A stretch of DNA of 64,000 bases, taken from Paenibacillus sp. GM2. GTDB lineage: Bacteria > Bacillota > Bacilli > Paenibacillales > Paenibacillaceae. Below are positions 57,140 to 64,000 of the stretch, in pieces (positions within the stretch are counted from its first letter, which is position 1; every line of letters begins with the position of its first letter). The stretch is taken from assembly GCF_900069005.2 (NCBI RefSeq), contig NZ_LN831275.1:1-64000 (forward strand), written 5' to 3'. The position numbers and the translations under genes were made by a program. The notes beneath the pieces are model-generated. The model saw only the letters and a list, made by a program, of their open reading frames with translations, made no database searches and was not told where the DNA came from.

Positions 57140-58402
57140 TCAAATCAACAGGTTAAACAAATTCAAGTCGCGATTCAGCTCGGTATAGGCGATATTCTTC
57201 GATTTCATCCGGTCGATCAACGGCCCGTAGTCCGCCTGGTCGCTTAGCTCGATTCCGACCAAGGCCGGGCCATTCTCCTTGTTATGCTTCTTTGTGTACT
57301 CAAACCGGGCGATATCGTCATTGGGCCCAAGCACATCCTCCAGGAACTCCCGCAGCGCTCCGGCGCGTTGCGGGAAATTGATCAGGAAGTAATGCTTCAA
57401 GCCTTCGTAAATGAGCGAGCGCTCCTTCATCTCCTGCATCCGGTCGATATCATTGTTGCCACCGCTAATGATGCAGACTACCGTCTTGCCTCGAATTTGA
57501 TCGCGGTACATATCCAGTGCCGATACAGGCAATGCCCCAGCGGGCTCAACCACGATCGCACTGTCATTGTATAGCTCGAGAATAGTCGTACAAGCCTTGC
57601 CTTCTGGAACCTTGACAATGTCATCAAGAAGCTCTGCGCAAATGGCGTAGTTCAAATCTCCGACCCGCTTCACCGCGGCCCCGTCGACGAACTTGTCAAT
57701 CGCCTCCAGAGTGACGACCTGCTGTTGCTTCAGCGCCTCTGACATCGATGCAGCCCCGGCTGGTTCTACACCGATCACCTTTGTCACCGGACTGACGGTC
57801 TTCATATACGTACCCACTCCGGAGACCAGCCCTCCGCCGCCAATCGTGACGAAGATATAATCCGCCGGTGCGGCAAGGCCCTCCATAATCTCCATTCCGA
57901 TCGTTCCGTTGCCGGCGACGATCTTCGGATCATCAAAAGGATGAATGAACGTCATTCCGCCTTCCCGGCACGCCTTCATAGCTTCCTCATATGCATCATC
58001 ATAGGTGTCGCCCGTCAGCACGATTTCTACCGCCGAACCGCCAAAGCGCTTCACTTGCTTCACTTTTTGATTTGGCGTCGTGCTTGGCATATATATTTTG
58101 CCCCGGATGCCCAGCGCATTGCAGGAGAAGGCAACTCCCTGCGCATGATTGCCTGCGCTGGCACATACGATCCCTTTAGCCAACTCGTCCTGGCTCAGGC
58201 TGCGGATCATATTGTAAGCCCCACGGATTTTAAAGGAGCGGACAACCTGTAAATCCTCACGCTTTAAGTAGACATTGCATTCATATTTGGCAGACAGCGC
58301 CGCATCTAATTGCAACGGTGTACGTTTTACAACCTCTTTCAACACATGGTGAGCGCGTACGATATCCTCCATCCCCACTGGTTGCCGTTCCGTTTGGTTC
58401 AT
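57140..58402 (-). CDS. ilvA: Threonine ammonia-lyase (threonine dehydratase)
   Basis: A 420-residue PLP enzyme: LKREDLQVVRSFKIRGAYNMI contains the Schiff-base Lys, ASAGNHAQGVAFSCNALG, the phosphate loop TIGGGGLVSGVGTYMK, SGGNNDIDRM, and a C-terminal ACT-like regulatory domain (FLINFPQRAGALREFLEDVLGPNDDIARFEYTKK, LVGIELSDQADYGPLIDRM). It makes 2-oxobutyrate, first step to isoleucine, with feedback by isoleucine through the C-terminal domain. One ACT-like copy as in the short biosynthetic class. Confidence 0.94.
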   Translation of the reverse strand: MNQTERQPVGMEDIVRAHHVLKEVVKRTPLQLDAALSAKYECNVYLKREDLQVVRSFKIRGAYNMIRSLSQDELAKGIVCASAGNHAQGVAFSCNALGIRGKIYMPSTTPNQKVKQVKRFGGSAVEIVLTGDTYDDAYEEAMKACREGGMTFIHPFDDPKIVAGNGTIGMEIMEGLAAPADYIFVTIGGGGLVSGVGTYMKTVSPVTKVIGVEPAGAASMSEALKQQQVVTLEAIDKFVDGAAVKRVGDLNYAICAELLDDIVKVPEGKACTTILELYNDSAIVVEPAGALPVSALDMYRDQIRGKTVVCIISGGNNDIDRMQEMKERSLIYEGLKHYFLINFPQRAGALREFLEDVLGPNDDIARFEYTKKHNKENGPALVGIELSDQADYGPLIDRMKSKNIAYTELNRDLNLFNLLI

Positions 58403-58478
58403 CCTCTTCTCCTCACTTTACTTCAATCGTTTTTATTGTTTTTATAAAGTTACACCCGAACGGCTGATCGATCAAGTC

Positions 58479-59426
58479 CTATTTACCGGCCGGCTTTACG
58501 GCTCTGACCTGGAATGGCTTAAGCCGCTTCGCTATTCTCTCGCGCTGATCCTCATACATATCCGGCAGCATCAGCTTATTGCCCAGAGATTCCGGAGTCT
58601 CGTCGTTATCAAAGCCAGGCCCGTCCGTAGCTACCTGGAACAAAATTCCCCCCGGCTCGCGAAAGTATAAGGATTTATAGTATTGGCGATCGATGACCGG
58701 TGTCGGTTCCATGCCGCTTACTTCAAGCAGCTCGTGGTACTTCATCTGCTCTTCTTTGTCCTTCGTCCGCCAGGCCATATGGTGAACGGTCCCGGCACCG
58801 CTGCAGCCTCTTGGCAAGTTCTCCATATTCAAATCGATCACATTGCCGAGGCTATCCGCCGCTTTGAAACGCAACAGCCCTTCTTCCTCGCCAACATAAT
58901 CCAGACCAAGGACCTCCTGCAGGACCTCTGCCGTTTTCTCGCTGTTGCAACTGAATAATAAAGCACCTGCCAATCCCTTAATGGCATAACCTTCCGGAAT
59001 GCCACCAAATTGCCAAAGGCTGAACGGCCCTTCCCGACACTCAACCAGATCAATCAACAGTCCGGAGGGGTCGGCAAACCGAACGTATTCCTCATCAAAA
59101 CGAACCAGATCCATATATGTAATCTCAAAGTCCTTCAACCGCTGCCGCCAGTAGAGCATGCTTCCCGGTGGAACCGCAAGCACGATAACGCCAACCTGGC
59201 CACCGCCAAGAATACCCTGATGGTCACTCTCCAGCGGATAGAAAGACATAATCGTTCCGGGGTCTCCATTTTCATTGCCAAAATATAGATGATATAGATC
59301 CGGGGCCTCATAATTAACTGTTCTCTTCACGAGCCTTAGACCTAAAACACCCGCGTAGAAATCAACGCTCTCTTGAACATCCCCCACAATAGCTGTAATA
59401 TGATGAATCCCTGTCGTAACGCTCAT
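58479..59426 (-). CDS. VOC ring-cleaving dioxygenase (MhqO type)
   Basis: A 315-residue protein with two VOC modules: GIHHITAIVGDVQESVDFYAGVLGLRLVKRTVNYEAPDLYHLYFG, EGPFSLWQFGG, then the second half YAIKGLAGALLFSCN, GAGTVHHMAWRTKDKEEQMKYHELL, and YYKSLYFREPGGILFQVATDGPGF. In Bacillus MhqO/MhqA are induced by quinones and catechol. The His/Glu metal ligands (HHITA, HHMAW, ILFQVAT) are present. It is a stand-alone gene here; a quinone-responsive MarR is not next to it. Confidence 0.9.
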   Translation of the reverse strand: MSVTTGIHHITAIVGDVQESVDFYAGVLGLRLVKRTVNYEAPDLYHLYFGNENGDPGTIMSFYPLESDHQGILGGGQVGVIVLAVPPGSMLYWRQRLKDFEITYMDLVRFDEEYVRFADPSGLLIDLVECREGPFSLWQFGGIPEGYAIKGLAGALLFSCNSEKTAEVLQEVLGLDYVGEEEGLLRFKAADSLGNVIDLNMENLPRGCSGAGTVHHMAWRTKDKEEQMKYHELLEVSGMEPTPVIDRQYYKSLYFREPGGILFQVATDGPGFDNDETPESLGNKLMLPDMYEDQRERIAKRLKPFQVRAVKPAGK

Positions 59427-59570
59427 CGCTTGTCCTCCCGATTAATACCTCTCCTCAGTTATCCATTATACGGAACATCCGCGATGAATTCACCCATCCG
59501 TAGTGAAAACAAATCGAACGCCCTTCCGAAAAGTGAACTCGGGGACGTTCGACTCATTCCAACCTATGAA

Positions 59571-59792
59571 CTAATCTTCCTCTGTATCCGACTCAGGGTC
59601 TGTGCGCCCTTCAGCATGCTTGATCTGGGCCAGCTCAGTCAGCTTCCATTCTACCGTTCCATGAACCAGATCGGCGGGGAATTGCTCCCCCTTGTGCAGG
59701 TACTCCTCACGGCCAATTTCATCCGTATAGACACCCTCAACCTCCACTTGCTCACGCGATACCGGAAGCATATCCTTCTTTTCTTTACTCAT
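59571..59792 (-). CDS. Small hypothetical protein
   Basis: A 73-residue, acidic protein, MSKEKKDMLPVSREQVEVEG..., with a short conserved-looking core GVYTDEIGREEYLHKGEQFPADLVHGTVEWKLTEL, which recalls the YjzC-like small proteins of Bacillales (core GVY...L..GE.FP...W). The acidic tail ends DPESDTEED. A GAGGCGACCTAACGG stretch precedes the ATG. No function is known. Confidence 0.6.
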   Translation of the reverse strand: MSKEKKDMLPVSREQVEVEGVYTDEIGREEYLHKGEQFPADLVHGTVEWKLTELAQIKHAEGRTDPESDTEED

Positions 59793-59949
59793 CCGTTAGG
59801 TCGCCTCCCGACAATGTTGGAATAATGTAGAACTTTCTGCTTTAACATTTGTCAAAGGGGCGATAATTATCCCTGCCTGTAAGCTGAAGCACATTCTGAG
59901 AATCCGTCAAAGTATAACTAAGTACAGGCCAATTCGCTCACAGATACCG

Positions 59950-60561
59950 TTATTTATCAGCATCCAGAATAATATCGTATTCCATCCTGCGCGCTGTCTC
60001 CTGTGCAACCTCTTTACCAAGCAGACGATTAACCATATGAAATGCCATGTTAATTCCGGCTGATATTCCTGCCGAGGTTACAATCCGGCCTTCGTCGACA
60101 TATTTGACGTTTTCCTCTACGCTGACCCCAGGGTAAGTATTACGCATTCTTTCAATGCTCGCCCAATGCGTCGTAGCGTGTTTGCCCTCAAGCAAGCCTG
60201 CTTCCGCCAGCAAGAAGGAGCCGGTGCAAACCGAAGTCATCCACTGTACTTCTGCAAATCGCTCTGCGATCCAAGCTACAACCGCTTTATTGTGCACTAG
60301 CCCTCTCGTCCCCATGCCGCCTGGAATGACCAGCAAATCATAGGCAGGTGCTGATCCGAAGCTATAATCCGGCTGCACCTTCAACCCATTCCGGGCCGTA
60401 ATCATCTGACCGGTCTCTGATATAGTCGTTACTTCAAAAGGACTGTATAACTCCCCTTCATTCTGCTTTACCGATGTCACAGCAAACACCTCGAACGGCC
60501 CGGCAAAATCAAGCACCTCCGCATCGTCAAACAGCAGAATGCCTACTTTCCATCTCTTCAT
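59950..60561 (-). CDS. DJ-1/PfpI family protein (isonitrile hydratase-like)
   Basis: A 203-residue GATase1-fold protein: VGILLFDDAEVLDFAGPFEVFAV, the ISETGQMITARNGLKVQPDYSF segment, VIPGGMGTRG, and the nucleophile elbow WMTSVCTGSFLLAEAGLLEGKHATTHW (Cys 111, His 130). C-terminal GRIVTSAGISAGINMAFHMV. These are found alone or fused to AraC regulators; here there is no AraC domain. The activity (isonitrile hydratase or deglycase-like) is not fixed by sequence. GAGGAGG precedes the ATG. Confidence 0.88.
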   Translation of the reverse strand: MKRWKVGILLFDDAEVLDFAGPFEVFAVTSVKQNEGELYSPFEVTTISETGQMITARNGLKVQPDYSFGSAPAYDLLVIPGGMGTRGLVHNKAVVAWIAERFAEVQWMTSVCTGSFLLAEAGLLEGKHATTHWASIERMRNTYPGVSVEENVKYVDEGRIVTSAGISAGINMAFHMVNRLLGKEVAQETARRMEYDIILDADK

Positions 60562-60814
60562 ATGTCCTCCTCCTCTTTTCTACGAACTTCAAATAATTAA
60601 TGAGCCATAAAATGTAGTAGGTATGTATTTTCTATCATGCTATAACCAGAATCTTTTTTCAAAAAACCGCCGACCGTTCAGCAAGTGCTCCGCTCCCGAC
60701 ATCATCCACCGCACTCAGAGGACCGATCAGAATCATACGTATCGCCAAATACATCACTTTCCCCATACATTGTACAATTGTTACTATATTTATTTTCCTT
60801 CAAAGACTTCCATA

Positions 60815-60863
60815 CAAAAACCCGAAAGCGGACACTGTTCTTCAAGTGTTCGACTTCCGGGCT
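60815..60863 (-). terminator. Terminator of the pur operon
   Basis: On the minus strand CCCGGAAGTCGAACACT pairs with AGTGTCCGCTTTCGGG (mismatches) around an 8-10-nt loop, followed by TTTTTG. It lies about 40 nt after the purD stop. Confidence 0.75.
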
Positions 60864-60901
60864 TCTGCTCCACGATTCCTAACTTATTACTTCAAGCTCT
60901 C

Positions 60902-62173
60902 TTATCGCAATGCCTTCATGGCAATATCACTGCGGTTATGCTTGCCTTCAAATGTAATCTGCGTTGCAGCGGCATAAGCCTTATCGCGAGCTTCGGCAAT
61001 ATCCTTACCTAATCCAACCACTCCCAGCACGCGGCCCCCATTCGTGACCCATGCTCCTTCGGCATTTTTTGCTGTTCCGGCATGGAACACCAGAGACTGC
61101 TCCTGCTCAGCATTCTGCAAACCTTGGATCGTCAAGCCCTTCGGATAGGAAGCAGGATAGCCGCCGGAAGCCAGCACGACACAGACTGCGGCCTGATCGC
61201 TCCATTCGATTTGCACTTGGTCCAGCGTACCGTTTACTGCGGCAAGAAAAATCTCCAGCAAATCACTCTTTAAGCGAGGCAATACGACCTGGGTCTCAGG
61301 ATCGCCAAATCGTGCGTTGAATTCTATCGTCTTCGGCTTGCCGTCCGGCGTGATCATCAAACCCGCGAACAGTACGCCTCGGAACGGACGCCCTTCTGCC
61401 ACCATCGCCTTAGCTGTAGGTTTAATAATCGTCTCAATCGCTTCTTCAATGATATTATCCGCGATATGCGGCAGCGGTGAATACGTCCCCATCCCGCCGG
61501 TGTTGGGTCCCTTATCATCGTCATAGACCTGCTTATGGTCCTGCGCCGCCGCCATAGGACGCACCACTTCACCGTCGACAAAAGCGAGGATCGACATTTC
61601 CTGGCCGGCCAGGAATTCTTCAATCACAACCTGACTGCCCGATTCGCCGAACACCTTGTCCACCATAATGCTCCGCAACGCCTCCTCTGCTTCCTCACGC
61701 GTAAAGGCTACGGTTACTCCTTTACCCGCTGCCAGACCGTCAGCTTTGATGACGATTGGCACAGGCTGATTATGCAAATAACTCAAGGCCGCTTCATAGC
61801 TGTCGAATTTCTCATAGGCTGCCGTAGGGATATTGTACTTATGGAGCAAATCCTTCATGAAGGTCTTGCTGCCTTCAATATGCGCCGCGTTCTTGCGCGG
61901 TCCAAATACCGGAATATGCTTCGCTTCAAAGGCATCCACGATCCCGTCCGCCAGCGGGTCATCGGGCCCGACCACGACAAGGCCAACCTTCTTTTCTTCG
62001 GCAAAAGCGACCAGGTGATCAAACTCTCCTACCTGAATCGATACAAGCTCAGCGATTTGTCCGATCCCGGCGTTCCCCGGAGCGCAATAGATCCGGTCTG
62101 CCTTCGGGCTCTTGGCCAACGCCCAGCAGATCGCATGCTCACGTCCACCGCCGCCGATCACTAAAATATCCAT
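60902..62173 (-). CDS. purD: Phosphoribosylamine-glycine ligase
   Basis: A 423-residue ATP-grasp enzyme, the second step of purine synthesis: MDILVIGGGGREHAICWALAKSP, GPDDPLADGIVDAF, FGPRKNAAHIEGSKTFMKDL, VIKADGLAAGKGVTVAF, VIEEFLAGQEMSILAFVDGE, DDDKGPNTGGMGTYSP, GVLFAGLMI, FNARFGDPETQVVLPRL. ATG 62173 follows AAGGAGG; longer starts are unsupported. It follows purH by 133 nt. Confidence 0.96.
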   Translation of the reverse strand: MDILVIGGGGREHAICWALAKSPKADRIYCAPGNAGIGQIAELVSIQVGEFDHLVAFAEEKKVGLVVVGPDDPLADGIVDAFEAKHIPVFGPRKNAAHIEGSKTFMKDLLHKYNIPTAAYEKFDSYEAALSYLHNQPVPIVIKADGLAAGKGVTVAFTREEAEEALRSIMVDKVFGESGSQVVIEEFLAGQEMSILAFVDGEVVRPMAAAQDHKQVYDDDKGPNTGGMGTYSPLPHIADNIIEEAIETIIKPTAKAMVAEGRPFRGVLFAGLMITPDGKPKTIEFNARFGDPETQVVLPRLKSDLLEIFLAAVNGTLDQVQIEWSDQAAVCVVLASGGYPASYPKGLTIQGLQNAEQEQSLVFHAGTAKNAEGAWVTNGGRVLGVVGLGKDIAEARDKAYAAATQITFEGKHNRSDIAMKALR

Positions 62174-62306
62174 TAGGATTCCTCCTTTTATTTGCTTGAT
62201 CATACTGCTGCTGTAATGCAACCTTAGTGGCTCTGCGCAAATGTCTATATTAGGGCTTGGGCAAAAAACGACAGGCCGCCGCAGCGGTCTGCCGTCTTCA
62301 GGTTTC

Positions 62307-63854
62307 TTAGTGTTTAAAATGTCTCACTCCGGTAAATACCATAGCGATACCATACTCATTGGCTACCTTAATCGACTCCTCGTCACGAATCGAGCCCCCT
62401 GGTTGAATCACCGCTGTAATGCCTGCCTTGGCCGCTTCCTCCAGGGTGTCTCCCATCGGGAAGAACGCATCGGAAGCAAGCACGCTGCCCTTGGCTTTCT
62501 CCCCTGCCTGCTCGATAGCAATTCTGGCTGAACCTACGCGGTTCATTTGTCCAGCGCCAACGCCAACCGTCATGTCATCCTTCGCCAGAACAATCGCGTT
62601 AGACTTAACATGCTTAACAACCTTCCAGCCAAACAGCAATTGCTTCAACTCTTCTTCCGTCGGTTTACGATCTGTTACAACCTGCAGGTCAGCCTCCGCC
62701 AAGGAGTGAATATCGCTCTCTTGTACAATCATACCGCCGTCGATGGAAGTAACCACGTATTGGCTCTTGCGATCCGCTGCCAGTTCCAGACCGCTGATCT
62801 TCAGAAGGCGAATATTCTTCTTCTGCGTCAGCAAGGCCAGCGCCTCATCTGTGAACCCTGGTGCAAGGACGATCTCCAGGAAAATATCCTTAAGCAAATT
62901 GGCTGTATCTTCATCGATTATGCGATTTGCCGCCACAATGCCGCCGAAGATAGAAACCGGGTCAGCATCGTAAGCCTTACGATAAGCTTCGTAGATGCTC
63001 TCGCCAATCCCTACGCCGCAAGGATTCATATGCTTCACCGCTACGACAGCCGGTTCCGTAAATTCCTTGACGATTTGCAGCGCCGCATTGGCGTCATTGA
63101 TATTGTTATAGGACAACTCCTTGCCATGCAGCTGCTCCGCATTCGTCAACGAATCGACAGCAGCCAACGGCTTGCGGTAGAAAGCGGCTTTTTGATGCGG
63201 ATTTTCGCCATAACGAAGGTCCTGAATTTTCTCATAGGTAACGGTAAGACGTTCCGGAAGCGGATCGCCCAGCTTGCTGGACAAGTAGTCGGAAATAAGA
63301 GCATCATAGGCCGCGGTATGACGGAATACTTTTGCCGCGAGCTGTTTACGGGTTTCCAGCGTTGTGTCCCCGCCATCGCGAATCTCATTCAACACTTGGC
63401 TGTAATCATTGGCATCAACAACAACGCTCACAAAAGCGTGGTTCTTAGCCGCAGAACGCAGCATAGTTGGGCCGCCGATATCGATATTCTCGATCGCTTC
63501 TTCATAAGCAACACCCGGCTTGGCAATCGTCTCCTGGAACGGATACAGATTTACAACGACCAGATCGATATAATCGAGTCCCAGCTCCTTCATTTGCGCC
63601 TGATGCTCTGCACTGTCCCGAATCGCCAGCAAGCCGCTGTGCACGGTCGGATGCAGCGTCTTAACGCGCCCGTCCAGAATTTCCGGGAAGCCTGTGACAT
63701 CGGAAATACCGATAACAGGAACCCCTTCCTTCGACAACAGACTCTTTGTTCCTCCTGTCGAAATAATCTCTACGCCGAGCTGAGACAGCTCCCGGCAAAA
63801 ATCTACGATGCCTGTCTTATCCGACACACTTACCAACGCTCTTTTGATACCCAC
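62307..63854 (-). CDS. purH: Bifunctional AICAR formyltransferase / IMP cyclohydrolase
   Basis: A 515-residue enzyme for the last two purine steps. The IMP cyclohydrolase part is residues 1-195 ([75 protein letters not shown]). The AICAR transformylase part is 200-515 ([97 protein letters not shown]). GTG start after AGGAGG. It heads the leftward purH-purD pair; purN or purM would be expected to its right, outside the window. Confidence 0.96.
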   Translation of the reverse strand: MGIKRALVSVSDKTGIVDFCRELSQLGVEIISTGGTKSLLSKEGVPVIGISDVTGFPEILDGRVKTLHPTVHSGLLAIRDSAEHQAQMKELGLDYIDLVVVNLYPFQETIAKPGVAYEEAIENIDIGGPTMLRSAAKNHAFVSVVVDANDYSQVLNEIRDGGDTTLETRKQLAAKVFRHTAAYDALISDYLSSKLGDPLPERLTVTYEKIQDLRYGENPHQKAAFYRKPLAAVDSLTNAEQLHGKELSYNNINDANAALQIVKEFTEPAVVAVKHMNPCGVGIGESIYEAYRKAYDADPVSIFGGIVAANRIIDEDTANLLKDIFLEIVLAPGFTDEALALLTQKKNIRLLKISGLELAADRKSQYVVTSIDGGMIVQESDIHSLAEADLQVVTDRKPTEEELKQLLFGWKVVKHVKSNAIVLAKDDMTVGVGAGQMNRVGSARIAIEQAGEKAKGSVLASDAFFPMGDTLEEAAKAGITAVIQPGGSIRDEESIKVANEYGIAMVFTGVRHFKH

Positions 63855-63890
63855 GAATTGCTTCCTCCTCTTTAATGGCGAATATAGACA

Positions 63891-63912
63891 CGATATTTCT
63901 CGGGAAATATCG
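63891..63912. other. Hairpin in the purH leader
   Basis: Perfect 9-bp stem CGATATTTC / GAAATATCG around TCGG, 37-58 nt upstream of the purH start. Upstream, an ATG at 63929 with AGGAG 4-8 nt before it opens a short frame ([17 protein letters not shown]...) that overlaps purH out of frame. Whether this is an attenuator or the 3' region of a gene lying beyond the window is not clear. Confidence 0.4.
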
Positions 63913-64000
63913 AATTTGCATTGATCTCCTGTTGCTTGATTGAATCTGGTGACTTCTGTATGACAATAAATTATTTTTGTAAAACCGAGACCTTACGGCC

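Noticed and set aside
60623-61012. Plus-strand 129-codon frame between the PfpI and purD genes
   Set aside because: It crosses the purD terminator and overlaps purD coding sequence on the other strand; no binding site.
61535-63875. Long plus-strand open frames opposite purD and purH
   Set aside because: They are antisense shadows of high-GC codons in the well-identified purD and purH genes.

Overview
The window reads as a chromosomal segment of a Paenibacillus-like member of the Bacillales. It opens on the 5' end of a 16S rRNA gene of Firmicutes type. It carries yerB/yerC/dagK/rlmD-type neighbours, purH-purD, GalU and CorA genes, AGGAGG-type ribosome binding sites, many TTG/GTG starts, and two clusters of a short dispersed intergenic repeat. 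The genus is an inference from gene content; no species can be named from the sequence.

Layout. 1-4023: 16S rRNA 5' end with leader and promoter, a PhnB-like VOC protein, a broken flavin reductase gene, TraX, DUF2200 and a tRNA-dihydrouridine synthase. 4298-20179: a 15.9-kb integrated island bounded by a perfect 23-bp direct repeat (attL/attR). It carries a tyrosine integrase, an XRE repressor with three operators, an excisionase-like HTH protein, replication genes (a replisome organizer containing six iteron-like 12-mers, and a DnaB-type helicase), a terminase-small-subunit-like HTH protein directly coupled to a tape measure protein, a DUF3800 cargo gene, a 1.5-kb gene-free hairpin-rich stretch, and an IS3-family element sitting in a terminator loop. 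No large terminase, portal, capsid or lysis gene is visible. 20265-37896: housekeeping and envelope genes (rlmD, dagK, sirohydrochlorin-chelatase-like, yerC, GT8, galU, corA, pit with its DUF47 partner, yerB, TetR-ABC exporter). 38050-40866: YjdM-like protein, a coiled-coil protein and a membrane-anchored polysaccharide deacetylase. 40881-49370: a LacI-controlled sugar ABC transporter locus with two VOC proteins, SDR, ThuA and AKR enzymes; its binding-protein gene carries one in-frame amber codon. 49541-54190: two ABC-2 export systems, GntR and MerR regulators. 54211-63912: polyol dehydrogenase plus GH43 xylosidase, ilvA, ring-cleavage VOC protein, DJ-1/PfpI, purD and purH.

How it fits together. 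The most unusual part is the island. After removing the IS it is about 14.6 kb. It has the module order of a phage satellite (int / divergent repressor-xis / replication with an internal origin / terS-like), but it also encodes its own tape measure protein in an overlapping, apparently undamaged four-gene cassette. Either it is a neatly trimmed prophage or a satellite that could contribute to tail assembly of a helper phage; the sequence alone does not decide. A 105-bp imperfect inverted repeat links the int upstream region with the opposite end of the island.

In the host part, the sugar locus is held together by three AACACGTGTT operators flanking lacI and the binding-protein gene. Two gene remnants or broken genes (flavin reductase, GT8 3' region) and the amber-interrupted binding protein point to ongoing gene decay. 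All functional calls rest on reading translated sequence and motifs by eye; no database search was run.
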